A program made the translations under genes and the position numbers. Below, one piece after another: positions 17,280-25,363 of a stretch of DNA of 64,000 nt (position 1 is the stretch's first letter; every line of letters starts with the position of its first letter). A model generated the notes under the pieces. The model was given only the letters and a program-made list of their open reading frames with translations. It did not search any database and was not told where the DNA came from. Origin of the DNA: Pseudazoarcus sp963975885 (lineage in GTDB: Bacteria; Pseudomonadota; Gammaproteobacteria; Burkholderiales; Rhodocyclaceae); contig CAXBIS010000014.1 in NCBI GenBank assembly GCA_963975885.1, positions 30,417-94,416 of the forward strand, read 5' to 3'.

Positions 17280-18613
17280 TACCCGACCACGCGCAGCGCG
17301 CCGGGCGCGGTTTGATCGGTTGGCTGTTCGATGCCGGCCTGCGCCAGAATGAAAGCCTCGATCCTCACATGCCACATGCGCAGCAGGTCGAGCGGTCGGC
17401 GACGGTAATGCTTTTCAGCCAGCGCGGACGGCTTGTGCCCCATGATCTGCGCGACCACGCCGACAGGCACTTCGCACCATTCCGCCAGGGTGCCGAAGGA
17501 TCGGCGCAGGTCATGCAGAGAGAGTTTCGGCAGGCCGGCAGCAACTAGCGCCGTTTGCATCGCGGCCAGCGGCGGCGATATGCGCCCTTCGGCGGATTTG
17601 CGGGGGGTGCTGAATACCCAAGCATTGCGCCGGGGCAGCGCGGCCAGCAGGCCGGCAACATAGGGCGTCAGCGGAATGATGCGCTCGCCCTCAACCTTGT
17701 CGCGGATCGTCATTGCACGCCATTGGAAATCCACATCCGCCCATCGCAGGCCGGCCAGTTCCTCGCGCCTCGCGCCGGTCAGCAGCAGGGCATGCAGGTA
17801 CGCGCAATGTACCGGATTGGTGATTGTCGCCACGGCATCAAACCACGGCTTTACCTGCTCACGTTGCAGCGCGTCGCCCTTGGATGCGACCGGCTTGACT
17901 TCATCGCGCACGCTGCGGGCCTGCACAGCGCGAAGGTCGGTCACGGCCGCGTAATCGTCCTGCTCGGCGCTCCAGCGGACGAAGGCGCGCAGCAGGCGGT
18001 AATTCTTCGCGGCCTCGGTTCGGCCTCGGGCGTTGCAGTCGTCCATCCATGATTTCACGCGCGCGGGCGTAAGGTCGGACAGGCGCAGCGGCAAGAGCGG
18101 ATGAATCATGCCGGGCAGGGTCAGGCCGTCGTCGCGCTTGCGTCGGCCGCGCGTGACCTTCTCACCTCCGGGGTTGATGGCCTTCTCGTGGTCGTGCTTG
18201 TGCGATTCGCCCCACTTGTGCGAGCGGGCGGCGACATAGGCGTGCCACGCCTCGCCGACCGTCACGTTCTTGCGCGCGGCCTCGCGGCGCTTTGCCTTGG
18301 CTTCGGCCAGCTTCTCGGCTTTCTGTTGCCGGGGATCGATACCCAGGTCAATCAGGTTTTGCAGCTTGCGCGCTTGCTCGCGTGCGCCGGGCCACTCGGG
18401 ATCGCCGGATTCGATTTGCCACGCATTCACATCGCCGATGGTCAGCCGAATATCGCGGCCGTCGAAACGGGCCTGATAGATGAACGACTTGCGGCCAGCG
18501 GTCCCGCGAACGGCCAGGCCGGGCACCTCCGAATCCCATAGAAAAGCCTGCCCCTTGTCCGGGGGGCAATCGAAGTCCCGCACGCGGGCAGCGGTCAATT
18601 TGATCCGGGCCAT
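17279..18613 (-). CDS. int: Tyrosine-type site-specific integrase
   Basis: This 444-residue integrase has an N-terminal arm-binding domain of the DUF4102 type (about residues 1-90, including FLWDSEVPGLAVRGT), a core-binding domain (about 120-235) and a C-terminal catalytic domain. Catalytic residues are visible: R282 in TGARREEL, H367 and R370 in LHDLRRSF, H393 in MGHKPSALAE, and nucleophile Y403 in KHYRRRP. It starts about 180 nt inside attR and reads inward. The target is the tRNA-Ile(CAU) 3' end, shown by the flanking 49-bp repeats. The gene looks intact, so the element may still be mobile. Confidence 0.95.
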   Translation of the reverse strand: MARIKLTAARVRDFDCPPDKGQAFLWDSEVPGLAVRGTAGRKSFIYQARFDGRDIRLTIGDVNAWQIESGDPEWPGAREQARKLQNLIDLGIDPRQQKAEKLAEAKAKRREAARKNVTVGEAWHAYVAARSHKWGESHKHDHEKAINPGGEKVTRGRRKRDDGLTLPGMIHPLLPLRLSDLTPARVKSWMDDCNARGRTEAAKNYRLLRAFVRWSAEQDDYAAVTDLRAVQARSVRDEVKPVASKGDALQREQVKPWFDAVATITNPVHCAYLHALLLTGARREELAGLRWADVDFQWRAMTIRDKVEGERIIPLTPYVAGLLAALPRRNAWVFSTPRKSAEGRISPPLAAMQTALVAAGLPKLSLHDLRRSFGTLAEWCEVPVGVVAQIMGHKPSALAEKHYRRRPLDLLRMWHVRIEAFILAQAGIEQPTDQTAPGALRVVG

Positions 18614-18790
18614 CTGTCGCCCTCCTACTTACACGGCGTTTTGTAAGTGCTGGTGTAAGTAGAATTCTGACATTCGGATCAATTTAAATCAATCTCCGAT
18701 TTTTGGCTTACACGCCTAATTCCCTTTATTCATTGGAGTTTTGAGCAATCCCTAGATTCCCAATCAATGCCGATAAACCCGCCTCAGAGC
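18614..18790. promoter_or_regulatory. AT-rich right-end control region of the element
   Basis: These 177 nt between the integrase start and attR contain no gene and are visibly more AT-rich than the surroundings. They hold several copies of GTGTAAG or its complement (18628-18634, 18653-18659, 18707-18713), a TGTAAGTG at 18642-18649, and TCCGATTTTTGG at 18695-18706. The integrase promoter and arm-type sites probably lie here. No single promoter could be fixed by eye. Confidence 0.55.
18636..18665 (+). repeat. Right terminal repeat of the element
   Basis: This ~30-nt sequence with the core GCTGGTGTAAGT (18649-18660) is closely similar to 14070-14100 at the other end. It also forms an inverted pair with CTACTTACAC at 18625-18634. 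See the left copy for interpretation. Confidence 0.6.
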
Positions 18791-18839
18791 CGACTCATAA
18801 TCGCTTGGTCGCAGGTTCAAGTCCTGCACGGCCCACCAA
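18791..18839 (+). repeat. attR: 49-bp copy of the tRNA-Ile 3' end
   Basis: This is identical to 13972-14020. It lacks the acceptor 5' strand and most of the D arm, so it is not a functional tRNA. It marks the right boundary of the integrated element. Confidence 0.93.
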
Positions 18840-18848
18840 CGTCCATGA

Positions 18849-18876
18849 AAAACGCCGACCCGAGGGTCGGCGTTTT
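18849..18876. terminator. Terminator of the ffh-gloA operon
   Basis: A long stem (18849-18860 with 18865-18876) with a CGAG loop, A-rich on one side and T-rich on the other, works in both directions. It ends the leftward ffh-to-gloA operon and originally also the tRNA-Ile transcript before the element inserted. Confidence 0.85.
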
Positions 18877-18893
18877 ATCGTCACATGCACGAA

Positions 18894-19310
18894 TCAGCGC
18901 AGGCCCTGTCCCGCGCCAGCGTCGTCCTTGCGCTCGATCAGCTCGATCTTGTAGCCGTCCGGGTCGGTGATGAAGGCGATCACGGTCTTGCCGCCCTTGA
19001 CCGGGCCAGGCTCGCGCGTGATGTTGCCGCCGGCCGCGCGGATGCGCTCACAGGCGGCGTGGATGTCGTCGACGCCCAGCGCGATGTGGCCGTAGGCCGT
19101 ACCCATGTCGTATTCGCTCTGGCCCCAGTTGTAGGTCAGCTCGATCTCGGCCTGACCGGGGTTGCCGCCGTCAAAGCCGACGAAGGCCAGCGAGTATTCG
19201 TACTCCGGGTTCTCCGAGCGGCGCAGCAGGTCCATGCCCAGGACCTGGGTGTAGAACTCGACCGAACGTTCGAGATCACCTACGCGCAGCATGGTGTGCA
19301 GCAATCGCAT
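18894..19310 (-). CDS. gloA: Lactoylglutathione lyase (glyoxalase I)
   Basis: This 138-residue metalloenzyme converts the hemithioacetal of methylglyoxal and glutathione to S-lactoylglutathione. It has two vicinal-oxygen-chelate repeats. The metal ligands are the His in MRLLHTMLRVGDL, the Glu in AEIELTYNWG, the His in YGHIALGVDDI and the Glu in GYKIELIER. I chose the ATG at 19310, preceded by AAGGAG, over the long upstream open frame inside ygjP. It is the last gene of the ffh operon. Confidence 0.95.
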   Translation of the reverse strand: MRLLHTMLRVGDLERSVEFYTQVLGMDLLRRSENPEYEYSLAFVGFDGGNPGQAEIELTYNWGQSEYDMGTAYGHIALGVDDIHAACERIRAAGGNITREPGPVKGGKTVIAFITDPDGYKIELIERKDDAGAGQGLR

Positions 19311-19324
19311 CGTCTTTCTCCTTG

Positions 19325-20092
19325 TCACATGTCTTCGGGCGCGAGCGTGTCGCGCGCATCGATCGCCGGCAGCGTGCGTGCCGCCTCGGCGAGCGCGCGG
19401 CGCGCCTCGCGCCAGTCCGGGTAGAGCGTCTCCACGATCTGCCAGAAACGCGGCGAATGGTTCATCTCCGCAAGGTGCGCCACCTCGTGCGCGACCACGT
19501 AGTCGGCCAGCGCCGGCGCCACATGGATCAGGCGCCAGTGCAGGCGGATGCCGGAACGGGTGCTGCAACTGCCCCAGCGCGTGCGCGCCGAGGTCAGTCT
19601 CAGCGGCACCGGCGCGTGCCCGAGCCGGGCGCAGTACGCAGCCAGGCGCGGCGCGAAGCGTTCTGCCGCGCGCGCCTTGAGCGCGCGCAGCAATGCCGCC
19701 CGTGTATCGACGCCATCACCGAGCCACAGTTCCTTGACGCCGTCCTCGCCGATCGACCAGCATGCGCGACGACGGCCGGGCACAACGACCAGCCGTGCCG
19801 AGCGTCCTTCGAGCGGGAAAAGCGCACCGTCGACAACCTCGAAGGCGGCCGCGCTCGCGGCCGAGCGCATCTCGCCGAGCTTGCGTTCCAGCCAACCGTG
19901 GTTGGCCAGGAGGAAAGCTTCGATCTCGGCTTCCGGCAGGCGCTGCGGCGCAGACACCTGCACGCCGCGGTGGTCGACGCGCAAGGCCAGCGTGCGTCGC
20001 GCCGAGCGGCGCAATCGATAGTCCAGACGGTTTCCGGCCAGCTCCACGCTGGCCTGCTCGACGCTCGCTGGCGCACTCTTGCGCCTGCGCAT
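19325..20092 (-). CDS. YgjP-like metallopeptidase (M48/DUF45)
   Basis: This 255-residue protein has a zinc-metallopeptidase signature HEVAHLAEMNH at residues 202-212, with H202, E203 and H206 forming HEXXH and H212 close behind, as in YgjP/SprT-like proteins. LTSARTRWGSCSTRSGIRLHW precedes it and is the other conserved block. The substrate is unknown in the family. There is no signal peptide, so it is cytosolic. I chose the ATG at 20092, 12 nt after the stop of the CinA-like gene. It is the fourth gene of the ffh operon. Confidence 0.88.
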   Translation of the reverse strand: MRRRKSAPASVEQASVELAGNRLDYRLRRSARRTLALRVDHRGVQVSAPQRLPEAEIEAFLLANHGWLERKLGEMRSAASAAAFEVVDGALFPLEGRSARLVVVPGRRRACWSIGEDGVKELWLGDGVDTRAALLRALKARAAERFAPRLAAYCARLGHAPVPLRLTSARTRWGSCSTRSGIRLHWRLIHVAPALADYVVAHEVAHLAEMNHSPRFWQIVETLYPDWREARRALAEAARTLPAIDARDTLAPEDM

Positions 20093-20103
20093 GAGCCCGA
20101 AGA

Positions 20104-20853
20104 TCAAGTGCGCTCCTGCCACACGTAACCCACCGCGGCCACCCCGTCGCACATCGCCGCCATCGCGGCCGCGACACTGGTCGCCGGCCCCTTCACGCCG
20201 AGTTCGATGGAACGACACTGCGATTCGCTCGCGACCGTCGGCAGACTGAACACGGTGGTATCCGGGTAGTCGCGCATGAGGCGCTCCATCAGGTCGATGA
20301 GCGCGCTCTCGTAGGCATCGGGCACGACGATGGCGCGCTCGACGTAGTCCTCGGCGTGGTGCAGATGCGGATAAACGCTGTCGAGCACCCACTCGACCAT
20401 GGGCCAGGCCATCACCGGAAAGCCTGGTACGAAGTAGTGCTCGCGGATGGCGAAGCCCGGGATGCCGTTGTACGGATTGGGCACGATGTCGCATCCGGCC
20501 GGAAACACGCCCATCTGCAAGCGATGCTCGTTGATGTCGTCGCCGAAGCGAGCGCGGATGGCGGCTTCGGCGTCCGGGTGCAACTCCAGCGGCAGATCGA
20601 GTGCAGCCGCCGCGCACTGACGCGTGCGGTCATCCGGCGTGGCGCCGATACCGCCGAACGAAAACACCACGTCGCCACTGGCAAAGCTCTCGCGCAGCAC
20701 CGGCAGCAGACGCGCCGCGTGGTCGCCGACATAGCGCGCCCAGGCCAATTTCAGGCCCCGCGCACCGAGCAGTTCGATGAGCTTGACCAGATGACGGTCC
20801 TGACGTCGGCCGGAGAGAATCTCGTCGCCGATGATGATTGCACCGAAAGCCAT
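20104..20853 (-). CDS. CinA-like molybdopterin-binding-domain protein
   Basis: This 249-residue protein consists of the MoaB/MogA-type domain found at the N-terminus of CinA. The start GAIIIGDEILSGRRQDRH, the VVFSFGGIGATPDDRTR motif and the PGFPVMAWPMVEW segment are diagnostic. The C-terminal deamidase domain of full CinA is absent, which is normal for this stand-alone family. Its substrate is not established. It lies between the EI24 gene and ygjP with gaps of about 12 nt. Confidence 0.85.
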   Translation of the reverse strand: MAFGAIIIGDEILSGRRQDRHLVKLIELLGARGLKLAWARYVGDHAARLLPVLRESFASGDVVFSFGGIGATPDDRTRQCAAAALDLPLELHPDAEAAIRARFGDDINEHRLQMGVFPAGCDIVPNPYNGIPGFAIREHYFVPGFPVMAWPMVEWVLDSVYPHLHHAEDYVERAIVVPDAYESALIDLMERLMRDYPDTTVFSLPTVASESQCRSIELGVKGPATSVAAAMAAMCDGVAAVGYVWQERT

Positions 20854-20865
20854 CTATCCTCCCGA

Positions 20866-21597
20866 TCAGGCTGCCGCGCCGACGCGTTCGCGGCGCAGGG
20901 ACTGCAGCATGAAATGCACGAATACCAGCGCGCTGAAGGCCGGTGCGACGAGGTTGACGAATGGCACGTGCGCGAGCAGCGCGCAGGCGCCGCCCAGCAG
21001 CAGCATAGGCTCGCGCCGCGCACGCGGCAGCGTCGCGATCTCGTCGCGGTCGGCATGCTGCATCAGCGAGTCGTAGCCGAACGAGCGCGCGTTGAGCCAG
21101 GCGGTGAGCGCCAGCGACACCAGCAGACCGACTCCCGGAATCAACCACAGCGGCAAGCTGGCGACGAGGAGGAGGATGAACAGCACGCTCGCCCACAGGG
21201 TGTTGGTGACGCTGCCCAGGTTGCTGCCACCGCGCCGCTCTTCCAGATCCGCGTATTCGTCGCGGGCGACACGCTCGATCATCATCGGCAACGCGAAGAT
21301 CGCCACCAACATCGCGGCCGTCAAATAGATCAGCGGCAGCATCGCCAGCACCAGCGCAACCTTGACCAGGATCAGCGCCGTACCGGCGGCGATTTCGGAA
21401 CCCTGCACCCACTCACCCGCGAACGGCCAGCTCTCGATCCAGCCCATCGCGGCATCGACAAGCACCGACCACGAGAAGATCGCGCCTATGATCCACAGCA
21501 GCAGCGCGACGATCGCCGGCCAGATCATGTGCCACAGCATGCCCGGGGTACGCAGGCTGCCGATGGCGCGACCGAATGCGGTGAACATCTCGCTCAT
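20866..21597 (-). CDS. EI24 (CysZ-like) membrane protein
   Basis: This 243-residue integral membrane protein has about five hydrophobic segments, including WPAIVALLLWIIGAIFSW near the N-terminus, VKVALVLAMLPLIYLTAA in the middle, and LFILLLVASLPLWLIPG. The pattern and the NARSFGYDSLMQH segment match the EI24/CysZ family, some members of which transport sulfate. Sulfate transport here is unproven. I use the ATG at 21597, since a GTG at 21603 overlaps the ffh stop more closely without added conservation. It is the second gene of the ffh operon. Confidence 0.8.
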   Translation of the reverse strand: MSEMFTAFGRAIGSLRTPGMLWHMIWPAIVALLLWIIGAIFSWSVLVDAAMGWIESWPFAGEWVQGSEIAAGTALILVKVALVLAMLPLIYLTAAMLVAIFALPMMIERVARDEYADLEERRGGSNLGSVTNTLWASVLFILLLVASLPLWLIPGVGLLVSLALTAWLNARSFGYDSLMQHADRDEIATLPRARREPMLLLGGACALLAHVPFVNLVAPAFSALVFVHFMLQSLRRERVGAAA

Positions 21598-21605
21598 GGC
21601 CACCC

Positions 21606-22964
21606 CTAGCGCATCATGCCCGGGAGCATGCCTTTCATGCCGCGCATCATCTTCTGCATGCCACCCTTGGAAAACTGCTTCATCATCTTCTGCGTCTGCT
21701 CGAACTGCTTGAGCAGGCGGTTGACCTCTTGCACCGACACGCCGGCGCCGGCAGCGATGCGGCGCTTGCGGCTGGCCTTGAGAATCTCCGGCTTGGCGCG
21801 CTCGGCCGGCGTCATCGAATTGATGATGCCCTCGATGCGCCCGATCGACTTCTCCTGAGCACCCCCTTGCAACTGCCCGGCAGCCGCAGCGAACTGCGCG
21901 GGCATTTTCTCGAGCATCGAGGACAGACCGCCCATCTTGCGCATCTGCCCGATCTGCGCCTTGAAGTCTTCGAGGTCGAAGCCCTTGCCGGTCTTGAGCT
22001 TCTGCGCGAGCGCGCGCGCCTCGCCCTCGTCGACGCCCCGGCGCGCGTCCTCGACCAGGCCCATGATGTCGCCCATGCCGAGGATGCGGCTGGCCATGCG
22101 CTGCGGGTGAAACTCCTCGAGCCCGGTGAGCTTCTCGCCGACACCGGCGAACTTGAGCGGCTTGCCGGTGACGTGGCGCACCGACAGCGCCGCGCCGCCT
22201 CGCGAATCACCGTCGAGCTTGGTGAGCACGACGCCGGTCAGCGGCAGGGCCTCATTGAAGGCACGCGCGGTATTCACCGCGTCCTGACCGAGCATGGCGT
22301 CGACCACGAACAGCGTCTCGACCGGCTCGACCGCCGCGTGCAGGGCCTGGATCTCGGCCATCATGGCTTCGTCGATCGCCAGCCGGCCGGCGGTGTCGAG
22401 CAGCAACACGTCGTGATAGTGACGGCGTGCGTAATCGAGCGCGGCGCGTGCGATGTCCACCGGCTTTTGCTCGGGTGAGGACGGGAAGAAGTCAATGCCG
22501 GCCTGTTCGGCAACGGTCTTGAGCTGCTCGATCGCCGCCGGTCGATAGACGTCGGCCGAGACCGCCAGCACCTTTTTCTTCATGCGCTCGGTGAGCAGCT
22601 TGCCGAGTTTGCCCGTGGTGGTGGTCTTGCCCGCGCCCTGCAGGCCGGCCATCAGGATCACGGCCGGCGGACGCGTGGCCAGGTCCAGCCCGGCATGCTC
22701 GCCGCCCATCAACGCGGTCAACTCGTCGTGCACGACGCCGACCAGTGCCTGCCCCGGAGTGAGCGACCCGACAACTTCCTGGCCGACGGCTTTCTCGCGC
22801 ACTCGCGCGATGAATTCCTTTACCACGGGCAGCGATACGTCGGCCTCGAGCAGGGCCATGCGAACTTCGCGCAAGGCCTCCTGAATATTGTCTTCGGTCA
22901 GACGGGCCTGGCCGCGCAAGGTCTTGACGACGCGCGTCAGGCGGGTAGTGAGGTTATCCAGCAT
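21606..22964 (-). CDS. ffh: Signal recognition particle protein Ffh
   Basis: This 452-residue GTPase binds 4.5S RNA and signal sequences and delivers nascent membrane proteins to FtsY. The N domain occupies about residues 1-90. G-domain motifs are GLQGAGKTT (107-115), the DTAGRL box and TKLDGDSRGG. The C-terminal Met-rich M domain contains GGMQKMMRGMKGMLPGMM. I chose the ATG at 22964 (MLDNLTTRL), the family start, over an upstream extension with no homologous character. It heads a five-gene leftward operon. Confidence 0.97.
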   Translation of the reverse strand: MLDNLTTRLTRVVKTLRGQARLTEDNIQEALREVRMALLEADVSLPVVKEFIARVREKAVGQEVVGSLTPGQALVGVVHDELTALMGGEHAGLDLATRPPAVILMAGLQGAGKTTTTGKLGKLLTERMKKKVLAVSADVYRPAAIEQLKTVAEQAGIDFFPSSPEQKPVDIARAALDYARRHYHDVLLLDTAGRLAIDEAMMAEIQALHAAVEPVETLFVVDAMLGQDAVNTARAFNEALPLTGVVLTKLDGDSRGGAALSVRHVTGKPLKFAGVGEKLTGLEEFHPQRMASRILGMGDIMGLVEDARRGVDEGEARALAQKLKTGKGFDLEDFKAQIGQMRKMGGLSSMLEKMPAQFAAAAGQLQGGAQEKSIGRIEGIINSMTPAERAKPEILKASRKRRIAAGAGVSVQEVNRLLKQFEQTQKMMKQFSKGGMQKMMRGMKGMLPGMMR

Positions 22965-23073
22965 GGAATCGGTACTCCGCGAGGGGCGGGCCGTGCGCGA
23001 TCCGGACGGGCGCGCCCGGCGCGGGCGCCAAAGTCCGCCGACCGTCAGCGCCATGGAGTAAACTCGGCCCGAA

Positions 23074-23892
23074 ATGGATCATATTCTACTGCATCTCGTC
23101 GCCGCCTCGATCTACGCTGGCCTCGCGCTCTGGCTGCGTCGCGGCGGCACGACCGGCACCGCTCCGCGCCCGATCTCGCTGCCTGAGCAGGGGATACTGC
23201 TGATCGCGCTCGCCGCTCACGGGCTGGCCCTGCATTCGGCAATGTTCGCCGACGGCACGATGAGTTTCGGCTTCGGCCCGGCAATCTCGATGATGGTGTG
23301 GCTGGCGATCTGCTTCTACTGGATCGAAACGTTTTACGCTGCGCTGCACGGCCTGCATGCGCTGGCCCTGCCAGCCGGCGTCGTCGCGGTGCTGGTGTCG
23401 CTGGCCCTGCCCGGCCAGCAAATGCTGGCCAATGCCGATTCGTCGGCGTTTCGAGCCCACTTCATCATCGCGATGCTCGCCTACAGCCTGTTTACGCTGG
23501 CTGCGCTGCACGCGCTGCTGATGGCCGTGGCCGAGCGCCAACTGCACAGCGGGCGCATCTCGCGCAGCATTGCCGCCCTGCCACCGTTGATGACGATGGA
23601 GACGCTGCTGTTTCGGCTCATCGGCATCGCCTTCGTGCTGCTGACGCTTACGCTGGCTTCGGGGGTGCTGTTCTCCGAAGAACTTTTCGGCCAGCCCTTC
23701 CGCGTGGATCACAAGACGGTCTTCGCCTTCATTTCGTGGCTGCTCTTCGCCGTATTGCTGATCGGACGGCGCGCCCGCGGCTGGCGCGGACGCGTCGCCC
23801 TGCGCTGGACGCTGGCCGGCTTCATCGCGCTGGTGCTGGCCTACCTGGGCAGCCGTTTCGTGCTGGAAGTACTGCTCGCACGGGGCGGCTGA
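23074..23892 (+). CDS. Cytochrome c assembly (CcsA/YpjD-type) membrane protein
   Basis: This 272-residue protein has seven or eight hydrophobic segments and belongs to the inner-membrane CcsA/HemX-like family associated with heme handling. The conserved His residues in the later helices (DHKTVFAFISWLLFA) and the RAHFIIAMLAYSLFTLAA segment match the family. Divergence from ffh is the standard arrangement in proteobacteria. A direct role in cytochrome c maturation is not demonstrated for this subfamily. Confidence 0.85.
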   Translation: MDHILLHLVAASIYAGLALWLRRGGTTGTAPRPISLPEQGILLIALAAHGLALHSAMFADGTMSFGFGPAISMMVWLAICFYWIETFYAALHGLHALALPAGVVAVLVSLALPGQQMLANADSSAFRAHFIIAMLAYSLFTLAALHALLMAVAERQLHSGRISRSIAALPPLMTMETLLFRLIGIAFVLLTLTLASGVLFSEELFGQPFRVDHKTVFAFISWLLFAVLLIGRRARGWRGRVALRWTLAGFIALVLAYLGSRFVLEVLLARGG

Positions 23893-23967
23893 GCCGCGGC
23901 GCGTTGACAGCGCTGCGCCCGCCCCCCAATACTGAACACGCTCAACACACCCGGATCTCTTCCCCCC

Positions 23968-25263
23968 GTGCAAGACCTCTCCATCGGCGCCCAATTTGCG
24001 GCGCTGGCATTTCTGCTCGTACTCTCCGCCATGTCGTCGATGACCGAAACGGTCATGATGGCCTCCAATCGCTATCGACTGCGCTCGCTTGCCAGCGCCG
24101 GACATCGCGGCGCGCAGCGGGCCATCGATCTGCTCTCTCGCACCGACCGGCTGCTCGGCGTGATCCTGCTCTTCAACAATCTGGTCAACGTCGCCGCCGC
24201 GACGCTCGCCAGCGTGATCACCATCCATCTGTTCGGCGAGGAAAGCTGGGCGCTGGCTGCTGGCACGGTGTTGCTGACCTTCTTCATCCTGGTGTTCTCG
24301 GAGATCACGCCCAAGGTCATCGGCGCGCATTACGCGGACAGGCTCGCCCTGTTCGTCAGCTATCCGCTGACCTTCCTGCTGCGCGTGTCCTACCCGGCCG
24401 TGTGGTTCGTCAACCTGTTCGTTTCAGCCATCCTCAAGCTGCTGCGTCTGGAATTGCACGGCGAGAGCAAGCCCAGCAGTCTGTCGATCGAGGAATTGCG
24501 CTCGATGGTGCTCGAGTCGGGCCAGTACATCCCTCAGAAGAACCGCGACATGCTGCTCAATCTGTTCGACCTGGAGCACATCACGGTCGAGGATGTGATG
24601 ATCCCGCGCGGCATGATCGAGGGCATCGATCTGCGCCAGCCCGCTGACGAGATACGCAAGCAGGTCGCGACGAGTTACCACACGCGGCTGCCAGTCCTGG
24701 AAGGCGACAACGAGCGCGTCGTCGGCGTGCTGCACCTGCGTCGCGTCGCCTCGCGCGCGCTTGAATCGGGCTTTACGGTAGAGGACATCCGCGACATGGT
24801 CGCCAAACCCTATTTCATCCCGGCCGACACCCACGTCTACACGCAACTGCAGTTCTTCCAGGAAAACCGCCAGCGCATGGCGCTGGTGGTCGACGAGTAC
24901 GGCGAACTGATGGGTCTGGTGACCGTCGATGACATCATCGAGGAGATCATCGGCAAGTTCACGACCAGCCAGCCCGAGGCGCACGCCAAGCTGGACTGGA
25001 ATGCGGACGGATCGGCGCTGGTCGATGGTGGTCAGAACCTGCGCGAGCTCAATCGTCGCCTTGGGCTGGACTTTTCGCTGGACGGCCCGAAGACGCTCAA
25101 CGGCCTGATCCTCGAACACCTCGAAGACATTCCCGAGGCGGACCTGTCGGTGCGCATCGACGGCATCGCGATCGAGGTCGTTCAAGCCGAAGACAAGATG
25201 GTGCGACTGGCCCGCATTTTTCGCCCTGAAGCATCCGCCGAGTCGTCCGGCATCGACGGCTGA
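23968..25263 (+). CDS. CNNM/CorC-HlyC family transporter-associated protein (YfjD-like)
   Basis: This 431-residue membrane protein has an N-terminal DUF21 domain with about four transmembrane helices (about 1-190), a CBS pair (about 200-330; VEDVMIPRGMIEGID and MALVVDEYGELMGLVTVDD) and a C-terminal CorC/HlyC domain. The family is linked to Mg2+ and Co2+ homeostasis. The start is GTG at 23968. Distance to pilB is about 100 nt, so it is probably a separate unit. Ion specificity cannot be told from sequence. Confidence 0.88.
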   Translation: MQDLSIGAQFAALAFLLVLSAMSSMTETVMMASNRYRLRSLASAGHRGAQRAIDLLSRTDRLLGVILLFNNLVNVAAATLASVITIHLFGEESWALAAGTVLLTFFILVFSEITPKVIGAHYADRLALFVSYPLTFLLRVSYPAVWFVNLFVSAILKLLRLELHGESKPSSLSIEELRSMVLESGQYIPQKNRDMLLNLFDLEHITVEDVMIPRGMIEGIDLRQPADEIRKQVATSYHTRLPVLEGDNERVVGVLHLRRVASRALESGFTVEDIRDMVAKPYFIPADTHVYTQLQFFQENRQRMALVVDEYGELMGLVTVDDIIEEIIGKFTTSQPEAHAKLDWNADGSALVDGGQNLRELNRRLGLDFSLDGPKTLNGLILEHLEDIPEADLSVRIDGIAIEVVQAEDKMVRLARIFRPEASAESSGIDG

Positions 25264-25363
25264 GAGCGGCTCTGAGACGGTCATCCAATCGGGATAGTGG
25301 GGCGGGGCTTTACAATGCCGCAGGCGGCGGGCAAGATCAGACGTCCGCACAGTCCGAGCATTC

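Larger units (their letters stand above)
13972..18839. mobile_element. Integrative element in tRNA-Ile(CAU)
   Basis: The segment between the two 49-bp repeats carries eight genes, all on the minus strand, starting with a tyrosine integrase at the right end and closed by a terminator at the left end. Gene spacing is tight (overlaps or gaps under 70 nt). Content is phage-like: integrase, AlpA-like regulator, HTH protein, DUF1376-like replication-type protein and small unknowns. No capsid, portal, tail, conjugation, restriction, resistance or transposase genes are seen. It could be a minimal genomic island, a decayed prophage remnant or a phage satellite. Without it the tRNA would lead straight to the gloA terminator. 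Confidence 0.9.

Noticed and set aside
18791..18839. A second tRNA-Ile gene
   Set aside because: Only the 3' 48 nt plus one base are present; the 5' acceptor strand and most of the D arm are missing. It is the attR remnant.
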